From: Umbilicaria muhlenbergii | Lineage: Eukaryota; Ascomycota; Lecanoromycetes; Umbilicariales; Umbilicariaceae | Assembly (NCBI GenBank): GCA_000611775.1 | Contig: KK106982.1 | Location: forward strand, 6,132,495 to 6,196,494 | Reading direction: 5' to 3' | Length of the DNA: 64,000 nucleotides | Shown here: in pieces, positions 22,159-32,409 of the stretch | Numbering within the stretch: position 1 is the first letter of the stretch | Layout: the number at the start of each line of letters is the position of its first letter | Notes under the pieces: generated by a model | Told to the model about the DNA's origin: nothing | Database searches by the model: none | The model's input: only the letters and a program-made list of their open reading frames with translations | Made by a program: the position numbers and the translations under genes

Positions 22159-23725
22159 CTACAAATACCGACTCCGCAACGCCTGACTAATCGTACTCAT
22201 CCTACTCGCCACCCCACCATGTTGCATATCCCTCGCCAGCGCCTCCTCCAACGCACTCTGCGTCACGCTCGCATCATCCAGATCGCTGAAACTACTCCCC
22301 ATACTCGGCGTCCCGTCACTGCCTTTACCCGGCGCCCCATCGTTCCCCCCCGCGCCCTTATGCTGGCGTGGCGAAAGCCCCAACTCGGCCGCCCGGCGGG
22401 GGGAGAGCGCTCCGTGCGGTGGGCGGGGTGGATGCGTCGTCGCGGGGCGGGCGAGCGTCACAGAGTTGGTGCTGCTGGAGGAGGAGTGCAGGGTCGTGGG
22501 TCTGACGGATATAGTTGGTGTGGTCGTCGCCGGGCGGGGTTGCTGCGGGAGGCGGAGGGTGGCGGTTGGATCTGAGGGCGCGGGCGGGATGGGCGAGGAG
22601 AAGGGGAGGAAGGCGGGGGAGTCTTCCGAGTCTTCGTCGGTCGAGCTGAGGGGGCCGAGGGAGGGTTTGGCGGTGGTAAAGCGGGGGCGGCGGGTGAATG
22701 CGCGGCTTTTGGTTAGGGGGACGGGGGAGGTGGAGGAGCTAGATGAGGGGGAGGTGCTGGGGCTGTCGTTAGGGGCGGTGGGAGGGGATGTTGAGGGGTC
22801 GGTGGATTTTGGCTTCGTGTTGGGGGAGGCTTGGGGTGGTCGGCGTGCTGTGGGGTGGGGACGTGGGGATTGGTCCCGTGGTGTATTTTGCTGGGTGGTG
22901 GGGATGGCTTGCTTGTGGGTTTCGTAGATGGTGTTGGTAAGGGGACTGCGAGATGTTGCAGGAGCTGAACTGGGGATTAGCACAGCTCTAAGATTTGCGG
23001 TGGTTCGACGCCGTAGATAGCTCACGCTTTGATTGGACCAGTGAGCTGGGAGCATTACCTTCAGTTCTTATGTTCGGAGTGTCTCGTGCACGGACGGATA
23101 AAGAGGAGGGTACTCGAGAACCTAGACCTGTTTAGATTATCATACTTCGATTAGCTGAGGACTACCTACCACCACTACCGACTCTCTTCATAGATTGACC
23201 GCCTACTGTGGTACTGGCTGATACCGAGCCAGGCGTCGAAGAAGGCGTGGCGGACGTTGGTCTGCTGACTTTACGCAGCTGTGCTCGTACTTGGGAGAGT
23301 TGCCGCTCGTATAGCCATGCTGCCTGCTGCAAAAGAAAGGGGAGCGAAACGTCGAATTCGTCGGCTCTGGCAGTTTCATCAGTAACACTCATTATGCAAG
23401 GTAAACAATATCAGACAGTGTAGGCCCTGTTATACATTAGCTGAAATAATTCCATAACTGGGTGTTGCCTAGAAGCTATACATTCAATCTCGCTACCCTT
23501 TGAAGCCCTGGATAGAATTTGCCACAAGGCTCTATCTTTTGCCGCATCCCACTCGATCTTCCATCGATTAGTCATCTATATGTAAACAAATAGAAAGGAA
23601 AGACTTACTGGTGGAGGATCTACAAAATCGCCTCGAGGGAAAGGTAGGCGAATAAACACGGTGAAATGGCTATCAGGCTCTGAAGGCGAAGAGTCTTGTG
23701 CTTGTTGTTTAGTAGGCGGCCCCAT
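22159..23725 (-). CDS. ATG29: Autophagy protein Atg29
   Basis: Five predicted exons: 23725-23609, 23557-23482, 23364-23170, 23121-23059 and 22985-22159 (425 aa). The N-terminus has the family core HFTVFIRLPFPRGDFVDPPP, IEWDAAKDRALWQILSRASK and VSLPFLLQQAAWLYERQLSQ. The linker reads GSGG then SRVPSSLSVRARDTP after splicing. A long Pro/Ser-rich disordered region precedes the conserved end SFSDLDDASVTQSALEEAL, with a final SRMSTISQALRSRYL. Atg29 works with Atg17 and Atg31 in the scaffold that starts the phagophore assembly site when autophagy is induced. Exons 1-2 and the termini are secure; the acceptors of exons 3 and 5 are chosen mainly to keep frame and family sequence. The gene is divergent from YAE1, 210 bp apart. 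Confidence 0.88.
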
Positions 23726-23935
23726 ATTTACTGGAGATGAAACCTTGTAGTCGGTAAGCTTGTCCCTGTGCTATGTATGTATGAAACGCATGTTGCATGG
23801 CCTGGTGAGCAAGGCAAGGTAGCTGTCGATGCATTGTTGGAAGGGAGAGATAAGATAAGATGCATCTAGGCTGATCGACGTTCGCTTGCTAGCGTTGCTG
23901 CGAAAATGCTATTTTCGTGATCCTTGTCTCCTTCA
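23726..23935. promoter_or_regulatory. Compact bidirectional promoter region, ATG29/YAE1
   Basis: Only 210 bp separate the two divergent start codons, so initiation signals for both genes must lie here. No specific element is identified. Confidence 0.5.
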
Positions 23936-24655
23936 ATGCAAGTCGGTTTCAATCACGCAGGCCTCGAAGTTGGAGGCGTGGAAGCAATGCTCCGGGAGGC
24001 AACTCCAAATGAATGTGACATATCCACCCTCGAGTCTGTCGGAGGCCCAGATATTGTTAGGGAATACAACGCTCCCAGCTCCACAGACCCTCTCGGTGAC
24101 GTTTTCTCCGATTCACCGCCCGCCTCACCCTCTCATACAGCCACTGGCACATTACAATCCCAGGAGCCTTCTGATACCCCACGTCTCCGAACGACTCATA
24201 CTACTGCAGGCTATCGTGATGGTATCGCTGCTTCCAAGACGCAATCTCTACAGCCAGGTTTCGATGAAGGATATTCTCTAGGCGCTGTGTTAGGGTTGCG
24301 CGTTGGCTACATCATCGGGATATTGGAAGCTTTGTATGTTGCTATATCAGGCCTGGAAAAGTTACGGATAAGTACAATGTTGAAGGAGGCAAGAGAGGAG
24401 TTGAGTGTCGAAAAGGTGTTTACGCGAGGAGTGTGGGGCGAGGATGGTGTGTGGGCATACGAGGTTGCGGGCAAAGAAGAGGAGGTGACTTTTGATGAGG
24501 TTGCCGATGCGCATCCGGTGCTGAAGAAGTGGAAATCGAGGGTAGATGAAGAAACAGAGAGGTTCGGCGTCAATGAGGGGAGATTCAGAGGCGAAGGGTG
24601 GGAGCGAGGCCGGATTGACTTCGAAAGAATCGATGAGCGAAAAGAGAAGTCATGA
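23936..24655 (+). CDS. YAE1: Yae1 family protein
   Basis: Single exon, 239 aa from ATG 23936 (the frame extends four codons upstream without an ATG). After a disordered N-terminus it reaches the Yae1/Lto1 deca-GX3 repeat at about residues 100-140: [20 protein letters not shown], then [19 protein letters not shown], with Gly every fourth residue. A charged C-terminal region follows ([16 protein letters not shown]). In yeast Yae1 and Lto1 bridge the cytosolic iron-sulfur targeting machinery to Rli1/ABCE1, the ribosome-recycling ATPase. The length is normal for filamentous fungi. It lies head-to-head with ATG29. Confidence 0.88.
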   Translation: MQVGFNHAGLEVGGVEAMLREATPNECDISTLESVGGPDIVREYNAPSSTDPLGDVFSDSPPASPSHTATGTLQSQEPSDTPRLRTTHTTAGYRDGIAASKTQSLQPGFDEGYSLGAVLGLRVGYIIGILEALYVAISGLEKLRISTMLKEAREELSVEKVFTRGVWGEDGVWAYEVAGKEEEVTFDEVADAHPVLKKWKSRVDEETERFGVNEGRFRGEGWERGRIDFERIDERKEKS

Positions 24656-25434
24656 ACATAGAGAAAACAGCCAGGGGTTTATGGACATATATGTGGCAGT
24701 GTTCAGCTGGGGCCCCTCTCAATACTACAATAGCAGAGTGAGATATCAACCTCTGAAGTGGATGGCGGAGGGATTCGTTAAATGGTTGAGGGGAACCTCA
24801 ACTGATGAATGCCTCTTGTTTTCCTCACACGCCTGCGAGTTGAATTCCTCAAGTCCCGCGCTCCCTCCATTCACGACTTTTGTCCGATACTCTTACGGCT
24901 CGCCCTCGCAAATGTAAATCAGCATCGCTGGTCTAACTTTTATCAGTCACTATTAAAAAGACAAAACACGCAAGGATCACGAGTAGACTACTGCGTATAA
25001 AACGGGCAGTCAGTCTATTTCATGTAAGATGATGAAAGTATCCGGTACAAATTTTCGGATGTCAGGGTGGTTATAGGGCTGAAGCATGGCATGTCTGGCA
25101 TATGCCCTGGCCGTTGTTCTGGAGCCACGAAGTAGACTGAGGTGACACTGTGTCAGTCCCGGGGTCTCTATGGAAGACGGAGCGGAAGCGTAGTCGCAAA
25201 CAGGTTTGTGGTGATGTACTGTCGACGGCCAACCCCATTCTGGCGGAGGTTGGGCTCTTCGCTTGAGCTTCGGGCCAACCACCTCCCATCAGATCACCAG
25301 CCTCTCCATACAGTGACAGCCTCATAATTACGACTGCAGCAATATGTATCGGTCATTCCTAGGCTCCCGTGGCTGCATGATGCGAAAGCGAAGGCTTTGT
25401 CATTACCTTGACATTCCATCATTTTACGACCGTC
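24656..25434. other. Intergenic, nothing recognised
   Basis: No supported gene in about 780 bp. It should contain the 3' end of YAE1 and the promoter of the DUF3433 gene. Confidence 0.5.
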
Positions 25435-28005
25435 ATGAATTTGGGCGGCGCAAATCTGAAATCCGTTAATAGTAAGTCAGTCCTACTAGCGATAAGACTT
25501 TGGGAGGAACAATAACGGGCTGTGCTGATCCTGCGATTAAACATACAGCTAGTAAGCCTCAACTTCTACACTCAGATTCGAGGCAATCCGTCACTGCCTC
25601 CGACGACTACTACTCCTTCTCAGAATATGCATCAGAAGGCTCCAGTGGCAACGACCAAGCGACAATCGTGCGATACCAGACGCCTGAGTCGCAACGGAGA
25701 TCTCCACATGAGAAGCCAGGGCAGCTGCAATCGCAGGCTACATTGCCAACAGTCAAACCTGCGAGGACACTAGAGCCTGGACAAAAAACAATGGGCGTTA
25801 CATTTGACGAATCTCAGACCGCGAGGAGGAAGCCAGTAGCTCCAAATGAAGGATCATCTTGGAATCAAACGGGAAGTGAGATAAGCCCGCCGACGCCTGG
25901 TGTCGATGATACTCCATACATCCAATTCGCCATCGAACAGTTGACCCGGGATGAAGAATTACTGGGAAGGCGAAGGGGAGCGGTTCGAGAAAGTCAAGAT
26001 TCGATCCTAGTGAGCCCGGTTGAGCCAGAGGGAGAACCAGCATACCACGGTCAAGCCCGGAGGGATACCCCACCACGCCGCGATGTTTGGCGTACGTTCC
26101 CACCCGTATCATCTGTCGAATCGAACCGTAAGTGTCTACTCACGCCCGCGTGATGCCAAGGCTAATCATGGACGAATAGCTACAAACGACGTCTTCTTAC
26201 CCTTCGAACCACCGAAAGATCATCGGTACTCCAAGCTCGACTTCGTTCCTGCTCCTCTTAGACCCCTTTCACTCGGCCTGCTCATCTTCTGTTGCCTCCT
26301 TATAATGGCAGGTTTAATCTTCAGCAACGTCTGGTCGTCACGACATAACGGACTATGGCAATACGATGGTGTTGGCACCAGTCGCTACTTTGTTTTCGAA
26401 TTTCTCCCACAACTCCTCGCGAGCGTTATAATACTTTGGCTGTTAGTGGTGGAAACCGCGGTGCATCGAGTCCTTCCATATAGTGCTTTGGCTTCTGAAA
26501 GAGCTACTCAGCGTTCAAGGGCTATGCATGGCTTGGCGTTATTCCCGACGAACTTCTTGATACCCAATCTTTCTTTTTTTGCGCACGGGGAGCCTCTTCT
26601 AGGCGCATGCTTTATCGTGTTTTGGCTGTCCCTTTTTACTGTACCGTTGCAAAGTTCATTCTTCCAAACCAAGCTCTACGGGACGGGGAGTCATACTGGC
26701 TGGAGATGGACGGCAACTCAACCTGTTGGGTGGACGTTGGTGGCATTGTACGCTCTGTTGGTGATTGCGCTTCTGTGCGTCCTAGTACATTTCCGTCGGC
26801 GCCGGACGGGGCTAATATGGGATGCTGGATCCCTTGCGGATGTGTTGGTGCTGCTTGAGAAGTCAAATGTCCTGTCGCATTTCGACAGGTCTGACATCTC
26901 GGGGGGCAGTGCAAAGACACATCACGCGAGAGACTACAGGCTTGGTTACTGGACGACATCGAATCAACCGCAAGACGTTTTTTATGGCATCGGCGAAGAG
27001 AACGTACCAGCTCGGCGCTTCTCTCTCGCGAAAGGGAAGCTAATGGAAAAGACTGGGGAAGATACGCGCGCCGATCCAAGAAGTCTAGACCTCGAGAGTC
27101 AACGTGGGCTGAGAACATCGACCACGGAGATCTTACAGAGCGACGTCCATTCGGCGACGGTGCGCTACCGGTGGATTCCATGGTTCCTCAAAGATACCTA
27201 CGTCGTGGCCTGGGCCGTTATCGCAATCGTCCTCACCATCGCATTCATTGTGGTCAGCTTCGTCAAGCAAGCAGTCCGTATAGGCTTCCCACCCTTGTTA
27301 CCAGCTCCAACCACCTCACAAGGCTTCTCACCCGCCGACTTCCTCTACAGCTTCCTACCCTCCCTCATCGGAATGATCCTTTTTTTGCTTTGGCAACCCA
27401 TCGACCTCTACTTCCGCGCCTTACAACCTTTCGCCAGTCTCGCCAATCCACACGGCGCCATCGCCGAGCAATCCCTTCTCCTCGACTACCTAGGCGGTCT
27501 GCCGTTTGAAGTCTCAATCCGTGCTGCGCTGGCCGGTCATTTCAAAGTCGCTTGGATCTCGTTCGTCAGCGTCTTGGCCATTACCCTACCCATTCTCGGC
27601 GGCGGTATCTTCACAGCGCAGTTCGTGATGTCCAAGCAAGACGTCCTCATGCGCGCTTGCATGCCCGCCTACTACGCACTGATCGTCTTCACCATCACCT
27701 ACGCCCTCTCCTTCCTCGTCATCTGGCCCACTCGGAAGAGATATCTCCCGCATAATATTCGGACGTTGGCCGATCTCATCAGCTTCGTCTATCAGAGCCC
27801 GCTGCTTGGTGATCCTGCTTTCCGCGGGCCGTGGAGTAAGATTGATCTGGTGACGAGGCTGTTGGGCGGGCCGCCGGGAGAGAAGGAGAAGTTGAGATAT
27901 GGGTTTGGCGTTTATGTGGGGAGGGATGGGAAGGAGCATTTGGGAGTTGATCGCTTGCAGAGACCTGGGGCGGGGGAGATGCTGGTGAGTACTGGGTGGA
28001 GGTGA
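25435..28005 (+). CDS. DUF3433 multi-pass membrane protein
   Basis: Exons are 25435-25471, 25549-26127 and 26180-28005 (813 aa). The 12-codon first exon (MNLGGANLKSVN) is inferred from a GTAAGT donor and restores an ATG; it is less certain than the rest. The first 200 residues are polar, with a SDDYYSFSEYASE segment. Membrane helices include SLGLLIFCCLLIMAGLIFSN, a second cluster around LLGACFIVFWLSLFTV and WTLVALYALLVIALLCVLV, and later AWAVIAIVLTIAFIVVSFV, FLPSLIGMILFLLW and ALIVFTITYALSFLVIW. QPIDLYFRALQPFASL is typical of the family. DUF3433 proteins are common in Pezizomycotina and probably reside at the plasma membrane or cell-wall interface; no biochemical function is known to me. Confidence 0.85.
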
Positions 28006-29255
28006 TTGTAGGGAAGATATGGTTGAAGAGTTATGAGGCTTATGACTTATGAATTTGGAATGGGCTTGTAGGATTATCTCTAGGTGTGTGGTCGATAGTG
28101 TAATATGCATGTACAACATCCTCAACCATCACACGCTCAGACCCTGTTTATGTTGTATACAATGCACATTGATTGTAGGAAGCTCTCCCATTTGCTAATC
28201 AAAATAATGCTATACCAGCAACTTGAGAAAAGCTCATCCGACATCTTCACTAGGAACCTCATCCGCTCTCTTCGCCAGGTATTTCCTCATCTCCCCATCT
28301 CCCCACCTCCCTCCCTCCTCCCATCGCCATTCCCATCCTCACCTCACCCTCACCCTCATTGCCCGCCTCATTCCCACCCACCTACCGTCCGTGCATCTCC
28401 AACTATCACACCACCTATCCACCGCCCGTCACCACCATCCCCCTCACCCGCGGCGGCGGGCATCCACTGCCTCTGCCCCGGTGCCGGCGGATACTGATAC
28501 TGACCGCGCTGCCAGTCCAGTGGGGAGAGGAGAAGAAGGGGAGCGGGAGCATTGACGCTGCGGTTGTGGGTGGGAGTGCAAAGCGATGGGGCGATGGGGT
28601 GATTGGCGTCGCGCTCTTGGCGGATGGATTGGCGTAGTGTTTGGTGTTGGATGATCTGGGCGAGGGGATTGAGATGGGACGGGAGATTGTTGTTGGAGCG
28701 GGGAGTGTATGCTGGGCTGGCCCCGGGGGGGGGATGGGATAGCGGGCGATTGGTTGGGTACGCTTATAGTTCTGCATGATAAATATGAGTTAGCTCTCAA
28801 CGCCACGAAAATAAGACGCAGGATTCAGAGATCCTGCATGTACATGATGTGGAGCTACATTCATTCTGCGAGTTAGTTGACTGTGCTTTGGCAAACCCAC
28901 CGTTAGTCGTTGAGTGGTCGGGGGCTCAAGCCGAAGACTGCCGCTTGTCCTAACCCTACACCTGGGCCAAACCCTCTTTTGACAGTGGAGTAAACACAAG
29001 TCGGACGTCTGGATATCTTCTCAATCTCGGTGATTCGTTGGATTAGATTACCTATATGAAACCCTTCTAGTACCCCGAGGATGCCCTAACCCTGCAGACA
29101 AAATAACGACATCCTTAACATACATTGCGAAATCCAAGCGCGAGTGCGACGGCTTATTTAGGAAAAGTTCAAATGCAAAGCTAGAAGCGCAGCAAATGCA
29201 TGCAGGAAGTAGACGTATCATGAACAGAACCTGTAAACTTTTCCAATCTAAAATA
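28006..29255. other. Intergenic, C-rich low complexity
   Basis: The 28290-28460 stretch is rich in CACCCTC and CCTCC runs, and 28500-28740 is G-rich on the same strand. Overlapping frames here are Pro/Ser/His-rich and I do not trust them as genes. The rest up to the glyoxal oxidase stop shows nothing. Confidence 0.5.
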
Positions 29256-32200
29256 CTAAGAGACAGACACAAATTGCCCAATCGCAGGCACCCCATCGCA
29301 AACCACATAAACCACATACGGTCCCGGCGGCGCCACGTTCCGATTCGGCGGCATCGAAACAGTCAAACTCTGACCCGTGCTCCCGGCCACAAACCCGGTA
29401 TTATCCAAGTACGCCATCCGGTGATTCATATGTAGCGAATGCGTGACGAATCCTCCATGGTACAACGCGACTTTACACGTCTTTGTGCCCGCGGCGACAT
29501 TAAAATTGATGCTGAAGGTCTGGCCGTTCGCCTGAAGCGTCTTGGAGCCGAGAACGACGTTCGTGGGCCTTTTGTTAGCGTTGTCGCCTTGGAGGTATGG
29601 AGGCGTGTAGTTCTCGACGCGGAATTCGGTCACGTAGTCTTCGGAGGGTACTTGGTTGGGGACGGGGGTGAGCACAGGCATTTGGACCGGGTTCGAGCCG
29701 GTAACCATGAGAGTTCCGTCAAGCAAGAGTAGGGCCACAGAGTGGTACAGGCGGGCGATGGTGGAGGTAGCCCCTGTGGTCCAACGTTGGCCGAGGGGTT
29801 GACTTGGATCGTAGATTAGGGCTTCGTAGGTGGGGTTTCTGGCTAAGCCGAAGCCTTGTGCTCCTTGGTTGCAGCCATTGAGAAAGATGACCGTGCCGTC
29901 GGGTAGCAGTGTACCTTCTACCATGCCGCGACCTTCAGGCATGGAGTCCATCTCCCAGGCGGCGTTAGCGGATAAAGGTTGTATCCTGCCACAGCTAGGA
30001 TCGGTGGGACTGGTGATGTCTTGATAAGCACCACCACCGCAGATGATGACATCAGGGGCCCAGTTGTTGGCGCTGGATAGAGCCAGAAGAACGCTGCCGC
30101 CAGTGTTTGGGTATGTCCGGTAGTCTCCAGGCAGATCTGCAAACTTCTTGACAGTGGTGTTGGTGGCAACGTTGAAAATCTCGGAGGACTTTGAAACGAA
30201 GACGAAAAGAGTGCCATCGTTCAGGAGATGGATGAATGGATACATGTAGTAGGGTTGGTTTACCGCCAAGATATCCATAGGTATGCTGACACCGTTGGTG
30301 ACACCTTGATTGTTCAGGATTTCGTACGTCGGGTTATTATTGGTCTGTACAGTCGGGTCGAGGCCGTTCAAGCTACCAGAAGCCACAAAGATTGTCCCGT
30401 CAGGCATGGTCTGCGCCGATGCGTACCATCTCGCGCTGGACAACTTGTTACCGGGTTCACTCCAGGCTTGGCCGTTGAGACTGGCATCAGTGGAAGAACG
30501 AGAAAGATATCTGATTGCAGTAAAACCATCGCCAACTGTTGGGTCGATAAAGTCCAAGGGCGCATTACCACCGAGGGAAAGCCAACGTCCGTCGGGTAGG
30601 AAGGCGCCACCAGAACAGAAAGCGTTCGTCTACGGCTAGGTCAGCTTCTACAGAACTAGAAAACGTGACATTCACAGCATACCTTATATTGAAGTCCTAC
30701 CGCCGTGTTTGTTGCTGGATCGTATTCTGCAGAATATGCGTAGTAGCCATCACTAAGTTTGATCTGGGTATAGTTTTCCACCTTGTCCAAGAATATCACT
30801 CTCCCATTCGGCATTAGCCCAGCGTGCATGGCAGGAACACCTGATTGACCGACAATGTTGAACGATCCAGGTACTGGCGCCGCGGGAGCTGGTGAAGGAC
30901 CTGGGGCAGGAACTACGATGGGTCCCAAGCATGGACCACTCTGACAACCATCTCCACAATGGCTCGTGGTGCTGCCGCAATACTTTAAGGGGTCAGGAGG
31001 GTCCCCAAGGTAATTATAAGGATTTCACATACCCCATACATGGAGCAACAACTTCCCTGTGGCCAGTTGCCGCAAATCGTGTTGCCGTTCCCTGCCCCGC
31101 AAGATCCATCTGTGGTGGCCTTTCCGGTAGGAGCTGCAGCATTGCTCGTAGGACTACCAAGAACTGGCTCTTGCGAGCTTGTCGCAAGCTGCGTAATTAC
31201 ACTCGCGGAAGTGGGGTTGGCAGGCTGGTTAGGGGCAGCAGAAGACGTGACAGCATCAGTGCAGCCATTCTGGCAACCATTTGCCGTAAGGCAGCTAAGT
31301 CTCATGAGAAGAATATCACGGGCTTCAGGATGATGTAGTACTCACTGCTGGGGTGTGGAGCCGCAGTATCTGTTCAGCCATCAATGTTAGCCTTATTTAA
31401 TGTAGGAGGCCCCCAAACATCACACAAGTAACACACAAAGAGAGACATGCCCATAGGTTGAACAACATCCACCATAGGGTCCACTCGGATCACAGCTTGC
31501 ATTATCAAAAGCAGAGCCACATCTTCCATCACTCCTCGGCGCTGTATTGGTAGAGGAAGGAGCGGGGGCTTGATCCTTTACAAGTTCTTTGACGGGATAC
31601 GCAGAAGTAGCAGCACATCTGTGCTGGCATCCGTGCTCGACCAAACAGTTGGCATCAATCGGACCACAGTATCTCCAGACAAATGTTTATCAGAATGGTC
31701 TTCTTCGACCTAAGAAATAATAGAACGGGAAACTTTGGACATACCCATACGAGCTGCAACAGCCACCATACGGTCCATTGGCATCACAAGTCGCATCTCC
31801 GAAGTCCGACCCGCAACGACCATCTGATCGAGGGGCAGCTGAGGGGGACGCCGGGGGATCTGCTACAGTACACCCAGACAAGCAGCCAGTGCCGCAATGG
31901 TCAGATGTGTTTCCACACCATCCGTACTGCTAAATAGTGCATCAGCACCTCACACCCAACAAAGCGATCAACTCAACTAACAGAGCAGCAAGTGCCCTAC
32001 TCAAAAAATCAGTCTCCGCATTCAGACCAGAACACTTGTTTGGCACTCACAGTGTATACGGTACTATTGGGATCGCAAAGCAGATTACCATTGTTGGGAC
32101 CGCATTGGCCGTCGGTAGAATACTGTTGCCGAGCAAAGAGCGATTCGGGGGTCCCACGACGGAAGGATAATGGGTAAAGCTCGTAGCTTTCTGAAACTTC

Positions 32201-32409
32201 GCATCTGTATAGGAAATAGAGGTCAGGTCTGCAGTGTGCGTGAGATAGCAAAGGACTTACATTTTGTTGTCCTTACAATGCATGCCCCTAAGGCATCCTG
32301 TATATCCTGGGCTCTCGTGATCGCACGAAAGCGCAACGTGTCTGAATATAATGTTTGCGGAGGCGCCCCCCAGAAGGGAAAGGCCCAGCAAAAGGATAGT
32401 AGATCGCAT
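29256..32409 (-). CDS. Secreted glyoxal oxidase (AA5_1) with four CBM18 chitin-binding modules
   Basis: Nine predicted exons: 32409-32261, 32204-32051, 31996-31982, 31926-31745, 31672-31451, 31369-31346, 31294-31033, 30982-30683 and 30629-29256 (893 aa, in frame to the TAG). The start is ATG 32409, giving signal peptide MRSTILLLGLSLLGGASA. Four hevein-like CBM18 modules lie at about residues 84-125, 144-190, 217-260 and 313-355, each with CC-S..YG-(Y/W)CG and spaced by Ser/Pro linkers. The catalytic domain (about 370-893) has the copper-radical residues: Cys441 (FCSGG), Tyr505 (RWYASAQ), Tyr731-His732 (RLYHS) and His833 (THSLHM). The family oxidises aldehydes such as glyoxal and methylglyoxal and releases H2O2 outside the cell. 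The modules should hold the enzyme at chitin, possibly the fungus's own wall. Exons of 15 and 24 nt and a GC-AG intron are unusual. Confidence 0.93.
31346..31369 (-). other. 24-nt micro-exon of the glyoxal oxidase gene
   Basis: It encodes most of YCGSTPQ in module 3. It is flanked upstream by an 81-nt intron with a GC donor (GCATGT) and downstream by a 51-nt GTGAGT..TTAG intron. Confidence 0.78.
31982..31996 (-). other. 15-nt micro-exon of the glyoxal oxidase gene
   Basis: It encodes Gly-Thr-Cys-Cys-Ser, supplying the essential Cys-Cys pair of CBM18 module 1. It is flanked by introns of 54 nt (GTGAGT..GACTGAT..GTAG) and 55 nt (GTTAGT..GCTGAT..GCAG). Skipping it leaves the frame intact but removes the disulfide core. 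Confidence 0.8.

Noticed and set aside
28223-28806. Pro/Ser/His-rich frames on both strands
   Set aside because: Driven by C-rich and G-rich simple sequence; no frame keeps protein-like character.
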